Shown here: in pieces, positions 15,667 to 24,190 of the stretch
Numbering within the stretch: position 1 is the stretch's first letter
How the letters are laid out: every line of letters begins with the position of its first letter
Source: Schlegelella_A sp038318385
GTDB taxonomy: Bacteria > Pseudomonadota > Gammaproteobacteria > Burkholderiales > Burkholderiaceae_C
Direction of reading: 5' to 3'
Length of the DNA stretch: 64,000 nucleotides
Assembly: GCA_038318385.1 (NCBI GenBank)
Contig: JBBQCD010000001.1
Location: forward strand, 62,001-126,000
Position numbers and translations under genes: made by a program
The notes under the pieces: generated by a model
What the model saw: only the letters and a program-made list of their open reading frames with translations
Databases searched by the model: none
Told to the model about the DNA's origin: nothing

Positions 15667-16740
15667 TCAGTCCTGAGCGGTCGCCTTGCCGAGCGTCGCC
15701 GCGTCGATCGCCGCATGGTCCAGGCGCGGCTGCCAGCCGGCCGGCAGCCGGATCGCACCGCCCTCGACCCGCATCGGCGACTCGAAGATCGGTCGCGTCA
15801 TCTTCAACCAGCCGTTCATCTCGCCGGCATTGCGGATGTGCCGCGCCGCCACGCAGGTCTCCATCCAGCAGCCGACATCGCTGGCGACGCCGTTGCCCAG
15901 CACCGGCTCGAGGCCGTGGCCACGGATGCGCTCGATCGCCGCGGCCAACCGTTCGAGGGTCGCGAATTTCATCAGCTTGACCTTGACGAAGCGGGCCGCG
16001 CGGCGCCGCGCGACCTGGTCGATGTCGCCTTCGTCGTAGATCGATTCGTCGAGCATCAACGGCAGCGGGCAGCGCGGCACCACCTCCATGTGCGCCGCCC
16101 AGTCGCCGGCCGCGCACGGCTGCTCGAAGAGCTCGATGCCGTCCACCGGCACCGCGTTCGCGAAGGCGATCGCCTGGGACGGCGTGTAGCCCTGGTTGGC
16201 GTCGACCCGGAGCGCCGCGCGGCCGGCGACGTGGGCCAGCGCCGCCGTGATGCGCCGCGCGTCGGCGTCCGGGGCCGCCGAGCCGACCTTGATCTTGAGG
16301 GTGCGGTAGCCGGCGGCGCAGAGCCGGTCGATCTGGGCGCGCATGGCGTCGGGTTCGGTGTCGTTGATCGCGCCGAGCACCGGCACCGTGATGTCGCGAT
16401 CGAGTTGGAGGATGGACGCGGCCTCGAGCATCTCCACCGCACTCGCGAAGGCCGTCGCCACGAACGGCGCCTGCGGTGCCAGCGCCAGCGCCTTCGCCTT
16501 GGCAGCAGCCAGATCGAGGCCGACGAGGGTGCCGGCGAACACCTGGGCGAGCGGCCAGCTGCCCTCGATGGTCTCGTCGGTGTAGCCGGTCAGCACGGTG
16601 GCGTCGCCGTAGCCTTCGCCGCCGACGTCGTCACGGGCGACGACGAGGATGGTGTCGAAGGCCACCACGTCGCCGAAGGCGAGGTGGTACGGCGTGGTCA
16701 GCGGCAGGCTGAGGCGGTAGGTGTCGATGCGGGTCAGCAT
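15667..16740 (-). CDS. Enolase-superfamily enzyme, mandelate racemase/muconate lactonizing type
   Basis: 357 residues with the capping domain first (MLTRIDTYRLSLPLTTPYHLAFGDVVAFDTILVV) and then the barrel. The catalytic KxK is in RTLKIKVGSA, metal ligands are in LRVDANQGY, IELFEQP and LMLDESIYD, and the second base lysine is in FVKVKLMKF. This is the MLE subgroup pattern, which covers cycloisomerases, dipeptide epimerases and related enzymes. It is the last gene of the glutamate mutase operon. A classic 3-methylaspartate ammonia-lyase is also an enolase-superfamily member but is longer (about 413 residues) and has a different signature. This enzyme could replace it or act on another product; the reaction is unknown. 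Confidence 0.85.
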   Translation of the reverse strand: MLTRIDTYRLSLPLTTPYHLAFGDVVAFDTILVVARDDVGGEGYGDATVLTGYTDETIEGSWPLAQVFAGTLVGLDLAAAKAKALALAPQAPFVATAFASAVEMLEAASILQLDRDITVPVLGAINDTEPDAMRAQIDRLCAAGYRTLKIKVGSAAPDADARRITAALAHVAGRAALRVDANQGYTPSQAIAFANAVPVDGIELFEQPCAAGDWAAHMEVVPRCPLPLMLDESIYDEGDIDQVARRRAARFVKVKLMKFATLERLAAAIERIRGHGLEPVLGNGVASDVGCWMETCVAARHIRNAGEMNGWLKMTRPIFESPMRVEGGAIRLPAGWQPRLDHAAIDAATLGKATAQD

Positions 16741-16788
16741 GAAGGCTCCGGAGGTGTCGGATCGGGCGCGCGAACGATGCGAGTCGGC

Positions 16789-17784
16789 TCAATCGCGGGG
16801 GATGTCGAGCAGCACCTTGCCGCGCGTCCGGCCGGCCTCGAGATAGCGCATCGCCTCGGCGGTTTCGGCCAAAGGCCAGCGGCGGTCGATCGCGACCTGC
16901 AGGCGCCCGCGGATCGCGTGGTCGAACAAGGCCTCGGCCCGGCCCGCCAGTTCCGCCGGCGTGGCGATGTAGTCGGCCAGGTGCGGGCGGGTGAAGAAGA
17001 CGGAACCGGCCTCGCCGAGTTCCAGCGGCACGATGCTCTCGACCAGGCCCGAGGCGCCGCCGTAGTTGATGCACAGGCCGCGCCGGGCGAGCGAGCGGAT
17101 GCTGCGGGCGATGGTGTCGCGGCCGATCGAGTCGTACACCACGTCGACGCCGCGGCCCCCGGTGATGCGGACGGCCTCCTCTCGGAAATCCTGTTCGCGG
17201 TAAAGGATGACGTGGTCGGCGCCGAGCGCTCTGGCTCGCTCGGCCTTCTCCTCCGAGCCGACGGTCGCGATCACCGTCGCGCCGCGCAGCTTGGCCAGCT
17301 GCACCAGCAAGCCGCCGACACCGCCGGCTGCGGCATGCACCAGGCAGGTGGTGCCGCCCTGCAGCTCGAAGGCCGAGTGGGCGAGATAGTGCGCGGTCAG
17401 ACCTTGCAGCATCAGCGCCGCGGCGGAGCCCAGGTCCAGCGCATCGGGCACGCGCACGAGCTTCCCGGCCGGCACCACCGCGTACTGTGCGAAGCTGCCA
17501 CGCACGATGCACCAGGCGACGCGATCGCCCACCGCCAGGCCGGCCACGCCGGCCCCGAGCGCCGCGACCGTGCCGGCACCTTCCATGCCGAGCGTCATCG
17601 GCAAGGCGTTGCGGTAGGTGTCGGATTTCGCGTAGCGGCCGAGCCTGAGGTGCACGTCGATGAAATTGAGGCCGGCGATCTCGAGCTTGACGAGAACCTC
17701 TCCGGCGCCGGGCCGTGGCATGTCGACGGATTCGAGACGGCAGACGCCGGCGTCGCCGTATTCGTGGATGCGGATGGCATGCAT
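16789..17784 (-). CDS. Quinone oxidoreductase-like medium-chain dehydrogenase/reductase
   Basis: 331 residues of the zinc-free MDR type. The GroES-like domain opens MHAIRIHEYGDAGVCRLESVDMP and has LGMEGAGTVAALGAGVAGLAVGDRV. The NADPH motif is HAAAGGVGGLLVQLAKLRGATVIATV near residues 150-175, and the C-terminus ends AGRTRGKVLLDIP, typical of quinone oxidoreductase (QOR). No zinc ligands are seen. It lies between glmE and the enolase-type gene on the same strand, 79 bases after glmE, so it probably belongs to the same operon. It may reduce an unsaturated intermediate made by the pathway; the substrate is inference. Confidence 0.85.
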   Translation of the reverse strand: MHAIRIHEYGDAGVCRLESVDMPRPGAGEVLVKLEIAGLNFIDVHLRLGRYAKSDTYRNALPMTLGMEGAGTVAALGAGVAGLAVGDRVAWCIVRGSFAQYAVVPAGKLVRVPDALDLGSAAALMLQGLTAHYLAHSAFELQGGTTCLVHAAAGGVGGLLVQLAKLRGATVIATVGSEEKAERARALGADHVILYREQDFREEAVRITGGRGVDVVYDSIGRDTIARSIRSLARRGLCINYGGASGLVESIVPLELGEAGSVFFTRPHLADYIATPAELAGRAEALFDHAIRGRLQVAIDRRWPLAETAEAMRYLEAGRTRGKVLLDIPRD

Positions 17785-17863
17785 GGCGTGGGCTACAAGG
17801 TGAGAGGCAACGGGTCTGGTGCTCGACGGGGGCTGACTCTGCCGGGTGGACGCGGGCCGGAAA

Positions 17864-19384
17864 TTACGAGGCGAGGGCCTTGCGGTCCCGGAACCAGCCC
17901 TCGGGCATCAGCTGCGCCAGCGGTTCGCTGTGCTCGTAGACGCTCTGCACCGCGAGCTCGTGGTCGACCGCACAGCCGGCCTTCTCGGCGCGCCGCGCCA
18001 ACCCCGCCTCGTGCACCTCCATCACCTCGCGCGGCAGCGGCACGGCTGCCGGATCGAGGACGCGCAGGTAGCCGTCGGCATCGCGCGCCGGCATGATGCG
18101 ACTCTTCACGTGCCGGTTCGGCGACCATGGCACGTCGAGCACCCCGGCCTCGAAGGCGCGCACCGTACCGACGGCGGCATCGCCCTCGCCCATCTCCAGC
18201 GTGCGGTCGACGATGGCCCGGACCTCGGCGCGGATCAGCGCCTTCTCGCGCTCGTACTCGGGCATGCCGTCCAGGCGCATGCCGCGGGCGAGGTAGATGC
18301 CCATGCGCGTCATCCGCAGTCCGGCGGCATTGGCTTCGCGCGTCGGGATGCCGTGGGCTTCCTGCACGCTCTTGATGGTCACGCTGACCGCGCCACCGAC
18401 CGCGGCGATGTAGCCGCCGAGCGTGACGAGGGCTGCGGCCTGGGCCTCGTCGTACGGCCAGGCGCCCATCCAGTGAAGCGAGGTCACCGGTGTGAAGACG
18501 TCGACGTGGCCCTTCTTCGCGAGGTACTCCTGCGTCAGCTCCTCGCAGCAGGCGATCGCCGCTGCGTCCTGGATCAGGTGCAGCGTCTGGCCGAGTTCCA
18601 GGCCGTAGTGGCGCACGCCCTGGGCCGCCGCGAGCAGGCAGTCGAGCACGGCGATGGCGATGGCGATGCACGGCGGGATGTTGGTGCCGGTGAGAAAGCC
18701 CGGCTGCCGGCGGTGCAGTTCGATGCCGCGCGCCTGGTACTCGGCGGCGAGCCGGTCGAGGTACTGGTAGTTGCGAATCCCCTCGGAGACCGGCAGCTCC
18801 TTGATGTACGACACGGTGTAGGCAATGCCCGAGCCGAGGTAGCCGGTATACCCCGCGGCGTAGCCGATCTCGCCGGTGAGCTTGGGCATCGTCGTGCCGG
18901 TCAGCATGATGGCCGGCTTGTCGATCGCCTCGACCAGTGCGCGCGAGGCCATGTGACCGTAGTTGACGATCGGAAAGCCGTTGAGCATCGAGCGCCCTTC
19001 GCGCTCGGACTCCTCCATCCCCTTCTGGGCGAGCTCGAACATCTCGTTGCGGGTGTAGCTGTCGGTCGTCGTCGGCACGATGTCGGCAAGACCGTCCCGA
19101 TCGAGGGCGACCATCAGCTCCTTCTGCATGCCGATCGTGCCGAATCCACCGCGCGGCTGCGTCAGGCAGCGGCGCTCCGCGTGCGCGGCACGCGTCACCG
19201 CGGCGAGGTCCTTGTGGGCAGGCAGCCGGCCGAGGTAGTCGACAGCCTCGTCGAGGTCGACCTGGCGGCCGGTCGGCCAGCGGGCGAGGTTGTCGCGCCG
19301 CAAGGCGGCAAAGGCGTCTGCATCGATCGCGGCTTCGGCAAGCGCCGGGCGCTGCTGCTCGCGCGCTTCAAGGGTGATGGCCAT
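17864..19384 (-). CDS. glmE: Glutamate mutase (methylaspartate mutase) epsilon subunit
   Basis: 506 residues from ATG 19384, which has GGAG seven bases before it. It is the large, substrate-binding barrel subunit of adenosylcobalamin-dependent glutamate mutase, which interconverts L-glutamate and (2S,3S)-3-methylaspartate. Typical stretches are RRDNLARWPTGRQVDLDEAVDYLG, TQPRGGFGTIGMQKELM, TTTDSYTRNEMFELAQKG, LNGFPIVNYGHMASRALVEAIDKP and the later HWMGAWPYDEAQAAALVTLGGYIAA. Length fits the family (about 480-500). It overlaps glmL by 17 bases. The frame stays open upstream into Arg/Ala-rich shadow sequence, which is excluded. Function is secure at family level; real substrate in this organism is not proven. 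Confidence 0.93.
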   Translation of the reverse strand: MAITLEAREQQRPALAEAAIDADAFAALRRDNLARWPTGRQVDLDEAVDYLGRLPAHKDLAAVTRAAHAERRCLTQPRGGFGTIGMQKELMVALDRDGLADIVPTTTDSYTRNEMFELAQKGMEESEREGRSMLNGFPIVNYGHMASRALVEAIDKPAIMLTGTTMPKLTGEIGYAAGYTGYLGSGIAYTVSYIKELPVSEGIRNYQYLDRLAAEYQARGIELHRRQPGFLTGTNIPPCIAIAIAVLDCLLAAAQGVRHYGLELGQTLHLIQDAAAIACCEELTQEYLAKKGHVDVFTPVTSLHWMGAWPYDEAQAAALVTLGGYIAAVGGAVSVTIKSVQEAHGIPTREANAAGLRMTRMGIYLARGMRLDGMPEYEREKALIRAEVRAIVDRTLEMGEGDAAVGTVRAFEAGVLDVPWSPNRHVKSRIMPARDADGYLRVLDPAAVPLPREVMEVHEAGLARRAEKAGCAVDHELAVQSVYEHSEPLAQLMPEGWFRDRKALAS

Positions 19385-20837
19385 GGGATTCTCCGGAGAC
19401 GGGAGCAGATGGCGCAGGTTGTGCACCGGGAAAGGCAGACTTCGCGGCCGACGCCGCGCCGCCCTCGCCGGCCTCGCGCAAGCCATGGCGCGCCAGCTCG
19501 TAGGCGACGCGCCGGTCGACACGCGCGAGCAGGCCGCTCGCGAAGAGCGCGTAGTCGCTGTCGACGAGCAGGCGGGGAGCGAGCGGGCCGAGCGAGAACG
19601 GATCGCCGCGATCGGCAAGTGCGGCCTCGAGCAGTTCGCGCGGATCGGGGGCATGCACGATCACGCCGCCGGTGCCGATCAGCGTCGCGACCCGGCTGAG
19701 GTCCTTGCCGCGTTGCACCTGCACGGCCCCCTGCGCGGTGTGCACGGTCTCGACCGTGCCGGCGTGGCGGCGCATCGCCAGGCGGATCGCCCCCCGACCG
19801 AGGCTGCGTTCGAGCGCGCGTTCCGCCGCGCTGGCCGGCAGGCGCTCGACATCGGCCGCGATCTGGGCCAGCAGCGCGTCCAGGCGCGCGAGGTCGATGC
19901 CGGCATCCGCGGCGATCGCGGCGGCGCCGCAGCTCTCGACGATGGAGGCGGCGTTGTGGCGCATGCCGAGGTCGCCCTCGACGGTGCGCTTGGCGTACGG
20001 TTCGGGCAGGCCGAGCCGGATCGCGCCGCTCTCGGCCGGACTCTCGCCGACCGAGTGGACATCGGTCGTCGCACCGCCCGGGTCGACGACGACGAGCGGG
20101 CCGAGACCGTCGTCGCCGTTGGGCCCCGACGCCAGCAGTTCGGCGCCCTCGAGCACGGCCGCCGGCGTCGGCAGGACGACGTCGTCGAGCAGGCCGCGGG
20201 CCCGGTCGATGCCCTTGGCGTGGACGATGCGGCTCATGAACACCTCGCGGATGCGGGCGCGTGCCGGATCGGTGTCGAGGACATTGAACGACGGCATCAC
20301 GTTGGCGCAGCAGAGCGCGCCCGGCAGGATCTCGGCGACCTCGTCGGCGGCGTCGCGGTTGCCGGCGACGATCACCGGACCCGCATAGGCACTCGCCGCC
20401 AGGGCGCGCGCGTTGTGGACGATGATGTCACGGTTGCCGCCGTCGGTGCCGCCGCACAGCAGCAGGATGTCGGGGCGGCAGTTCTCGATCTCGCGGACGT
20501 CGGCCCGGGTGAGCCGGTAGGCGTAGCTGCCGACGAGGCGGGCGCCGGCGCCGAGCGCGGCCTGGCGCGCCGCCTCCGCGGTCAGCTCGCGCACCAGCCC
20601 GGCGGTGACCATGCGCAGGCCCCCGGCGGCACTCGACGAGCCGAGCCGCGCGCGGTAGCGGGGCACGTGGCCGAGCGAGGCGTGCAGCCGGGCGAGCGCC
20701 TGCTCGAGCCCGACCGTCACGTCGGTCGTCACCGTCGAAGGCCCCTGCGCGCTGGCGACGACACGGGCCTCGTCGAGGTCGACCGCGCGCACCTTGGTCC
20801 AGGTGCTGCCGAAGTCGACCAGGAGCGCCAGGTTCAT
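19368..20837 (-). CDS. glmL: Glutamate mutase-associated MutL/GlmL protein
   Basis: 489 residues of the ASKHA ATPase fold. The first phosphate loop is LALLVDFGSTWTKVRAVDL and the later ones are DILLLCGGTDGGNRDIIVHNARAL, VVVDPGGATTDVHSVG and TLIGTGGVIVHAPDPRELLEAAL. GlmL lies between the two subunit genes of glutamate mutase in many bacteria and is thought to help reactivate or chaperone the B12 enzyme. Here it follows glmS after 61 bases and overlaps glmE. The start ATG at 20837 was chosen because the conserved ATPase loop begins at once; the upstream in-frame residues are low-complexity. Confidence 0.9.
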   Translation of the reverse strand: MNLALLVDFGSTWTKVRAVDLDEARVVASAQGPSTVTTDVTVGLEQALARLHASLGHVPRYRARLGSSSAAGGLRMVTAGLVRELTAEAARQAALGAGARLVGSYAYRLTRADVREIENCRPDILLLCGGTDGGNRDIIVHNARALAASAYAGPVIVAGNRDAADEVAEILPGALCCANVMPSFNVLDTDPARARIREVFMSRIVHAKGIDRARGLLDDVVLPTPAAVLEGAELLASGPNGDDGLGPLVVVDPGGATTDVHSVGESPAESGAIRLGLPEPYAKRTVEGDLGMRHNAASIVESCGAAAIAADAGIDLARLDALLAQIAADVERLPASAAERALERSLGRGAIRLAMRRHAGTVETVHTAQGAVQVQRGKDLSRVATLIGTGGVIVHAPDPRELLEAALADRGDPFSLGPLAPRLLVDSDYALFASGLLARVDRRVAYELARHGLREAGEGGAASAAKSAFPGAQPAPSAPVSGESHGHHP

Positions 20838-20898
20838 CGTGTCGGCCCGAGGACAGAGGGCAGCCGCGGCGTGGCGCCGACGGGGCGCGCGAAGGGCC

Positions 20899-21378
20899 TC
20901 ACGTCTCGACGCCCTGGCGCGACGCCCACGGTGTCGGCAACGCGGCGTCGAGACGTTCGCCGCGATCGCGCGCGGCAAAGTCCGCGGCCAGCGTCGCCAG
21001 CACGTCCTCGATGCGGGTGCCGGGCGGGAACGCGCGGTCGAAGCCCATGCCGAGGAAGCGCTGCTCGACCTCGCGCCACGGCTGCTTGCCGACGACGAGG
21101 TTGCCGCCGAGGTAGATCAGGATGTCCTCCAGGCCGGCCTCGAGGCAGAGATCGCGAAAACCGCGGCAGTCGATCTCACCCTGGCCGTAGAGCGAAGACA
21201 CCATGATCGCGTCGGCCGCGGTCTCGATCGCGGCCTTGACGAAATCGCCGGCCGGCGTCAGCGCGCCGAGCGCCACGACCTTGTAGCCGGCCTTCTCGAG
21301 CGCCATGGAGAGGATGCGGTTGCCGACGATGTGGGTGTCGGCACCGATGACGCCGGTGACCAGGGTCTTGGCTTGCAT
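20899..21378 (-). CDS. glmS: Glutamate mutase sigma subunit (B12-binding)
   Basis: 159 residues from ATG 21378. It carries the cobalamin motif D14-x-H16-x-x-G19 (GADTHIVGNRIL), with the later SSLYGQGEIDCRGF and YLGGNLVVGKQPW segments that complete the B12 pocket. His16 should be the lower cobalt ligand. It forms the small subunit that joins GlmE to make the active mutase. It is the first gene of the operon glmS-glmL-glmE-QOR-enolase and is divergent from a GntR regulator, with two operator-like repeats in the 168-base gap. The ORF could begin 30 residues earlier, but that part has no conserved pattern. Confidence 0.93.
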   Translation of the reverse strand: MQAKTLVTGVIGADTHIVGNRILSMALEKAGYKVVALGALTPAGDFVKAAIETAADAIMVSSLYGQGEIDCRGFRDLCLEAGLEDILIYLGGNLVVGKQPWREVEQRFLGMGFDRAFPPGTRIEDVLATLAADFAARDRGERLDAALPTPWASRQGVET

Positions 21379-21505
21379 GGGTTGGGTCGCTGTGCAAAGG
21401 CGCCATTCTGAAGGGGCCGCGCGCGCCGCCGAGGTCGGCGCGCGCCAGCGCGGGGGCCGGTGAATCAAGCACTTGCATGCGCCGATGCCGCTGTGCCGGC
21501 ACCAT

Positions 21506-21537
21506 TCATGTACATGACTTTATGATCATGTGCAGGA
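21506..21537. promoter_or_regulatory. Predicted GntR operator pair between glmS and the GntR gene
   Basis: A perfect 12-base palindrome TCATGTACATGA (21506-21517) is followed 20 bases later (start to start) by the weaker TCATGTGCAGGA (21526-21537). Spacing of two helical turns fits two dimers on one face. The same perfect palindrome recurs at 22390-22401 before the TauE-like gene. The glmS gene starts at 21378 and the GntR gene at 21547, so binding here could control both. Confidence 0.6.
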
Positions 21538-21546
21538 ATACCAAGG

Positions 21547-22284
21547 ATGCCAGAGCCCATGAACCCGCGCGAAACGCTGTACCGCGACGTCAAGCAGCAA
21601 ATCACCGAAGCGCTGCGCTCGGGCAAGTGGAAGCATGGCCAGAAGATCGCCAGCGAGCCGCAGCTGGCCGAGCGCTTCGGCGTCAGCGTCGGCACCGTGC
21701 GCAAGGCGATCGGCGAGCTCGAGGCCGAGAACATCCTCGTGCGCGAGCAGGGGCGCGGCACCTTCGTGGTCAGCCACACCCGCGACTACATGCTCAACGT
21801 GTTCTTCCGCATCGTCGATGCCGAAGGGCACAAGGAGCTGCCGACGGTCTCGCTGCTCGGGATGAAGCGCGGTCGCGCCGACCGCAGCACCGCCGCGCTG
21901 CTCAGGCTCACGCCGCGGGCGCCTGTGATCGACATCGAGGCGCTGCTCTCGCTCAAGGGACGAGCGACGATCCTCGACCGCATCCGCCTGCCGGCTCATC
22001 TCTTCGGCGAGCTCGGCGAGCATCTCTTCAAGCGCCGCTCGGGGACGATCTACGGGCTCTTCCAGGAGCGCTTCGGCATCACCGTGGTCCGCGCTGACGA
22101 GCGCATCACCGCCGTCGCCGCGGGCGAACGCGAAGCGCGTCTGCTCGGGGTCGCGCACGGTGCGCCGCTGCTGCGGATCGAGCGGGTCGCCTACACCTAC
22201 AAGGACGTGGCCGTGGACGCACGCGTGCGCCTGGTGGACTCGTCGCGGCACGCCTACCTCAGCGTGCTCGGCAGCCGGGCCTGA
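21547..22284 (+). CDS. GntR family (HutC/UTRA subfamily) regulator
   Basis: 245 residues. The N-terminal winged helix (YRDVKQQITEALRSGKWKHGQKIASEPQLAERFGVSVGTVRKAIGELEAENILVREQGRGTFV) is standard for GntR; the rest is a UTRA ligand domain (VIDIEALLSLKGRATILDRIRLPAHLF, ADERITAVAAGEREARLLGVAHGAPLLRIERVAY). UTRA proteins sense small metabolites. It is divergent from glmS and upstream of a TauE-like permease; identical palindromes flank both sides, so it probably controls both units. A second in-frame ATG four codons on is also possible. Confidence 0.9.
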   Translation: MPEPMNPRETLYRDVKQQITEALRSGKWKHGQKIASEPQLAERFGVSVGTVRKAIGELEAENILVREQGRGTFVVSHTRDYMLNVFFRIVDAEGHKELPTVSLLGMKRGRADRSTAALLRLTPRAPVIDIEALLSLKGRATILDRIRLPAHLFGELGEHLFKRRSGTIYGLFQERFGITVVRADERITAVAAGEREARLLGVAHGAPLLRIERVAYTYKDVAVDARVRLVDSSRHAYLSVLGSRA

Positions 22285-22389
22285 GCCCGCGACGCGCGAC
22301 GCGCGCGCGTGCGCACCCGACGCAGGCGAGCCGGCCATGGCGCCACCGCACCGCGACTCCGCCTTTAGACTGCCTCCATCCGCATGGCG

Positions 22390-22401
22390 TCATGTACATG
22401 A
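22390..22401. promoter_or_regulatory. Second predicted GntR operator upstream of the TauE-like gene
   Basis: TCATGTACATGA, identical to the site at 21506-21517, lies about 47 bases before the ATG of the permease gene at 22448. An exact 12-base palindrome repeated within 900 bases of GC-rich DNA is unlikely by chance. It joins the permease to the glutamate mutase regulon, by inference. Confidence 0.6.
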
Positions 22402-22447
22402 GTCCGACGAACTGCCTGAATCGGGAACCGCCCCGCCGAGCGCCGCG

Positions 22448-23182
22448 ATGATCGAAACGCTGTCGCTGACCCTGGGCGCGCTGATCGCGGGCATCATTTC
22501 CGGCGCGACCGGATTCGGCTTCGCGCTGGCCGCCACGGCGATGTGGAGCCTCACGTTCGAGCCCCGCCTGGTGGCGATGCTGGCGGTGGTGTTCACGACC
22601 GTGCTGAACATCGGCTACCTGCCGGTCTTCTGGCGCGACATCGACCTCAGGCGCCTTGCTCCCTTCGCCTGCGGCTGCCTGGGCGGTGTGCCGCTCGGCG
22701 CCTACGCGCTGGCCACGCTGCCCGCTCCGGCAGTGCGACTGTGGGTCGGCACGCTGCTGCTCACCTACGGCAGCTACCGGCTGCTGCGACCCCGCACCGC
22801 CGCATTGCAGCTCTCGCCGGCCGGTGCCAGGACCGGCGACGTCGTCGTCGGTTTCCTCGGCGGCGTCTTCGGCGGCCTCGGTGGCCTCTCCGGATTCCTG
22901 CCGGTGCTGTGGTGCGGCCTGCGCGGTTGGGACAAGCGCAGCCAGCGTGCGCTGATCCAGTCCTACATCCTCTTCGCCAACTTCCTCAGCATGGCCTGGA
23001 TCGGCGGTCTCGTCGGCATCGACGCCGCGGCCCGAGGCGACATCCTGCTGGGACTGCCGTTCGTGATTCTGGGCGGATGGCTCGGCTTGCGACTCTTCGC
23101 CCGCTTCGACACGCCGACCTTCAACCGCATCGTGCTGTGGGTGATCGCAGGCTGCGGGCTGGTGTTGGTGCTGCATCCCTGA
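22448..23182 (+). CDS. TauE/SafE family permease
   Basis: 244 residues, about seven or eight membrane segments. The start (ETLSLTLGALIAGIISGATGFGFALAATAMWSL) has the N-terminal repeat motif of the family and the middle (DVVVGFLGGVFGGLGGLSGFLPVLWCGLRGWDKRSQRALIQSYILFANFLS) has the second repeat. Members move anions such as sulfite, sulfoacetate or organic acids. The preceding operator matches that of the glm operon, so it may carry a substrate or product of that pathway. Because xsc releases sulfite, a role as sulfite exporter is also possible. It is followed at 66 bases by the luciferase-like gene. Confidence 0.87.
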   Translation: MIETLSLTLGALIAGIISGATGFGFALAATAMWSLTFEPRLVAMLAVVFTTVLNIGYLPVFWRDIDLRRLAPFACGCLGGVPLGAYALATLPAPAVRLWVGTLLLTYGSYRLLRPRTAALQLSPAGARTGDVVVGFLGGVFGGLGGLSGFLPVLWCGLRGWDKRSQRALIQSYILFANFLSMAWIGGLVGIDAAARGDILLGLPFVILGGWLGLRLFARFDTPTFNRIVLWVIAGCGLVLVLHP

Positions 23183-23248
23183 GGGCCGGCGAGACGGGGT
23201 CCCCACGTCTGCGCGCAAGCGCAATTTCCAAACCGCGAAGGAGCGACG

Positions 23249-24190
23249 ATGAAGTTCGGAGTGAGACTGGCAGTGCAGGGCGAGATGGGCGCGCCGGGCG
23301 CGGGATTCGACTATGCGAAGACGATGACGCTGGAGGCCGAGGCGCTCGGCTTCGACAGCGCGTGGCTGCCCGACCATGTCATCAACGCCCACATGCAGAA
23401 GAAGACACCGATGCTCGAGTGCTGGACCGTGCTCTCGGCGCTGGCGGTGCTGACGAGCCGGATCCGGCTGGCCGGTCACACCTTCAACAACTCGCTGCGC
23501 AATCCGGCGGTGCTGGCGAAGATGGCGGCCACGCTCGACGTCGTGTCGGGGGGGCGCCTGATCTATTCGCTCGGCTCGGCCTGGTTCAAGCACGAGACCT
23601 CGTCGTACGGCCTGCCGTTCGACGACCACGACACGCGGGTCGAGCGCCTGCGCGAGGCGCTCGAGATCGCCAAGGCGCTCTGGACCCAGGACGAGGTCAG
23701 CTACGACGGCCGCTTCAACACGCTGAAGGACGCCTACCTCGAGCCCAAGCCGGTGCAACAGCCGCACATCCCGATCTGGGTCCCGGGCGACTCGGAAGCC
23801 ACCCGACGCCTCGCCGCCGACATCGGCGACGTCTGGCTCACCTACTCGAAGCCGCCGGAGGTGATCGCGGAATGGATCGAGGACATGACGCGCCGGCGCG
23901 GCGGCCGCCGCCTGCCGATGGCAATCTCGACGGTCTCGCTCGCCGGGCTCCCGCAACCCGAGGTCGAACGCTGGAGCGTCCTCTACGCCAAGGAACGCGA
24001 ACACCGCTTCGCCACCCCGCCGACGCCACAGGACGTGCTCGACGAGAACCTCTGGGGCTCGCCCGAAGCCTGCATCGAACGAATCCGCCGCTACGAGGCC
24101 GCGGGTGTCGAGCACGTCGTCATCCAGCCCATCCCGCCGCTCGAAGGCATGCGCCACTTCGCTCGCGAGGTGATGCCGGCCTTCGCCTAG
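23249..24190 (+). CDS. Luciferase-like (LLM class) flavin-dependent oxidoreductase
   Basis: 313 residues from ATG 23249, with AAGGAGCGACG upstream. The barrel starts MKFGVRLAVQGEMGAPGAGFDYAKTMTLEAEALGFDSAWLPDHV; other marks are LTSRIRLAGHTFNNSLRNPAVLAKMAATLDVVSGGRL, SLGSAWFKHETSSYGLPFDDHDTRVERLREALEIAKALWT and the C-terminal GSPEACIERIRRYEAAGVEHVVIQ. In a betaproteobacterium FMNH2 is the more likely cofactor than F420. Relatives include alkanesulfonate and other two-component monooxygenases, but this protein is too diverged by eye for a substrate. It lies 66 bases after the TauE-like gene and its end overlaps that of the converging IclR gene by four bases. Confidence 0.85.
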   Translation: MKFGVRLAVQGEMGAPGAGFDYAKTMTLEAEALGFDSAWLPDHVINAHMQKKTPMLECWTVLSALAVLTSRIRLAGHTFNNSLRNPAVLAKMAATLDVVSGGRLIYSLGSAWFKHETSSYGLPFDDHDTRVERLREALEIAKALWTQDEVSYDGRFNTLKDAYLEPKPVQQPHIPIWVPGDSEATRRLAADIGDVWLTYSKPPEVIAEWIEDMTRRRGGRRLPMAISTVSLAGLPQPEVERWSVLYAKEREHRFATPPTPQDVLDENLWGSPEACIERIRRYEAAGVEHVVIQPIPPLEGMRHFAREVMPAFA

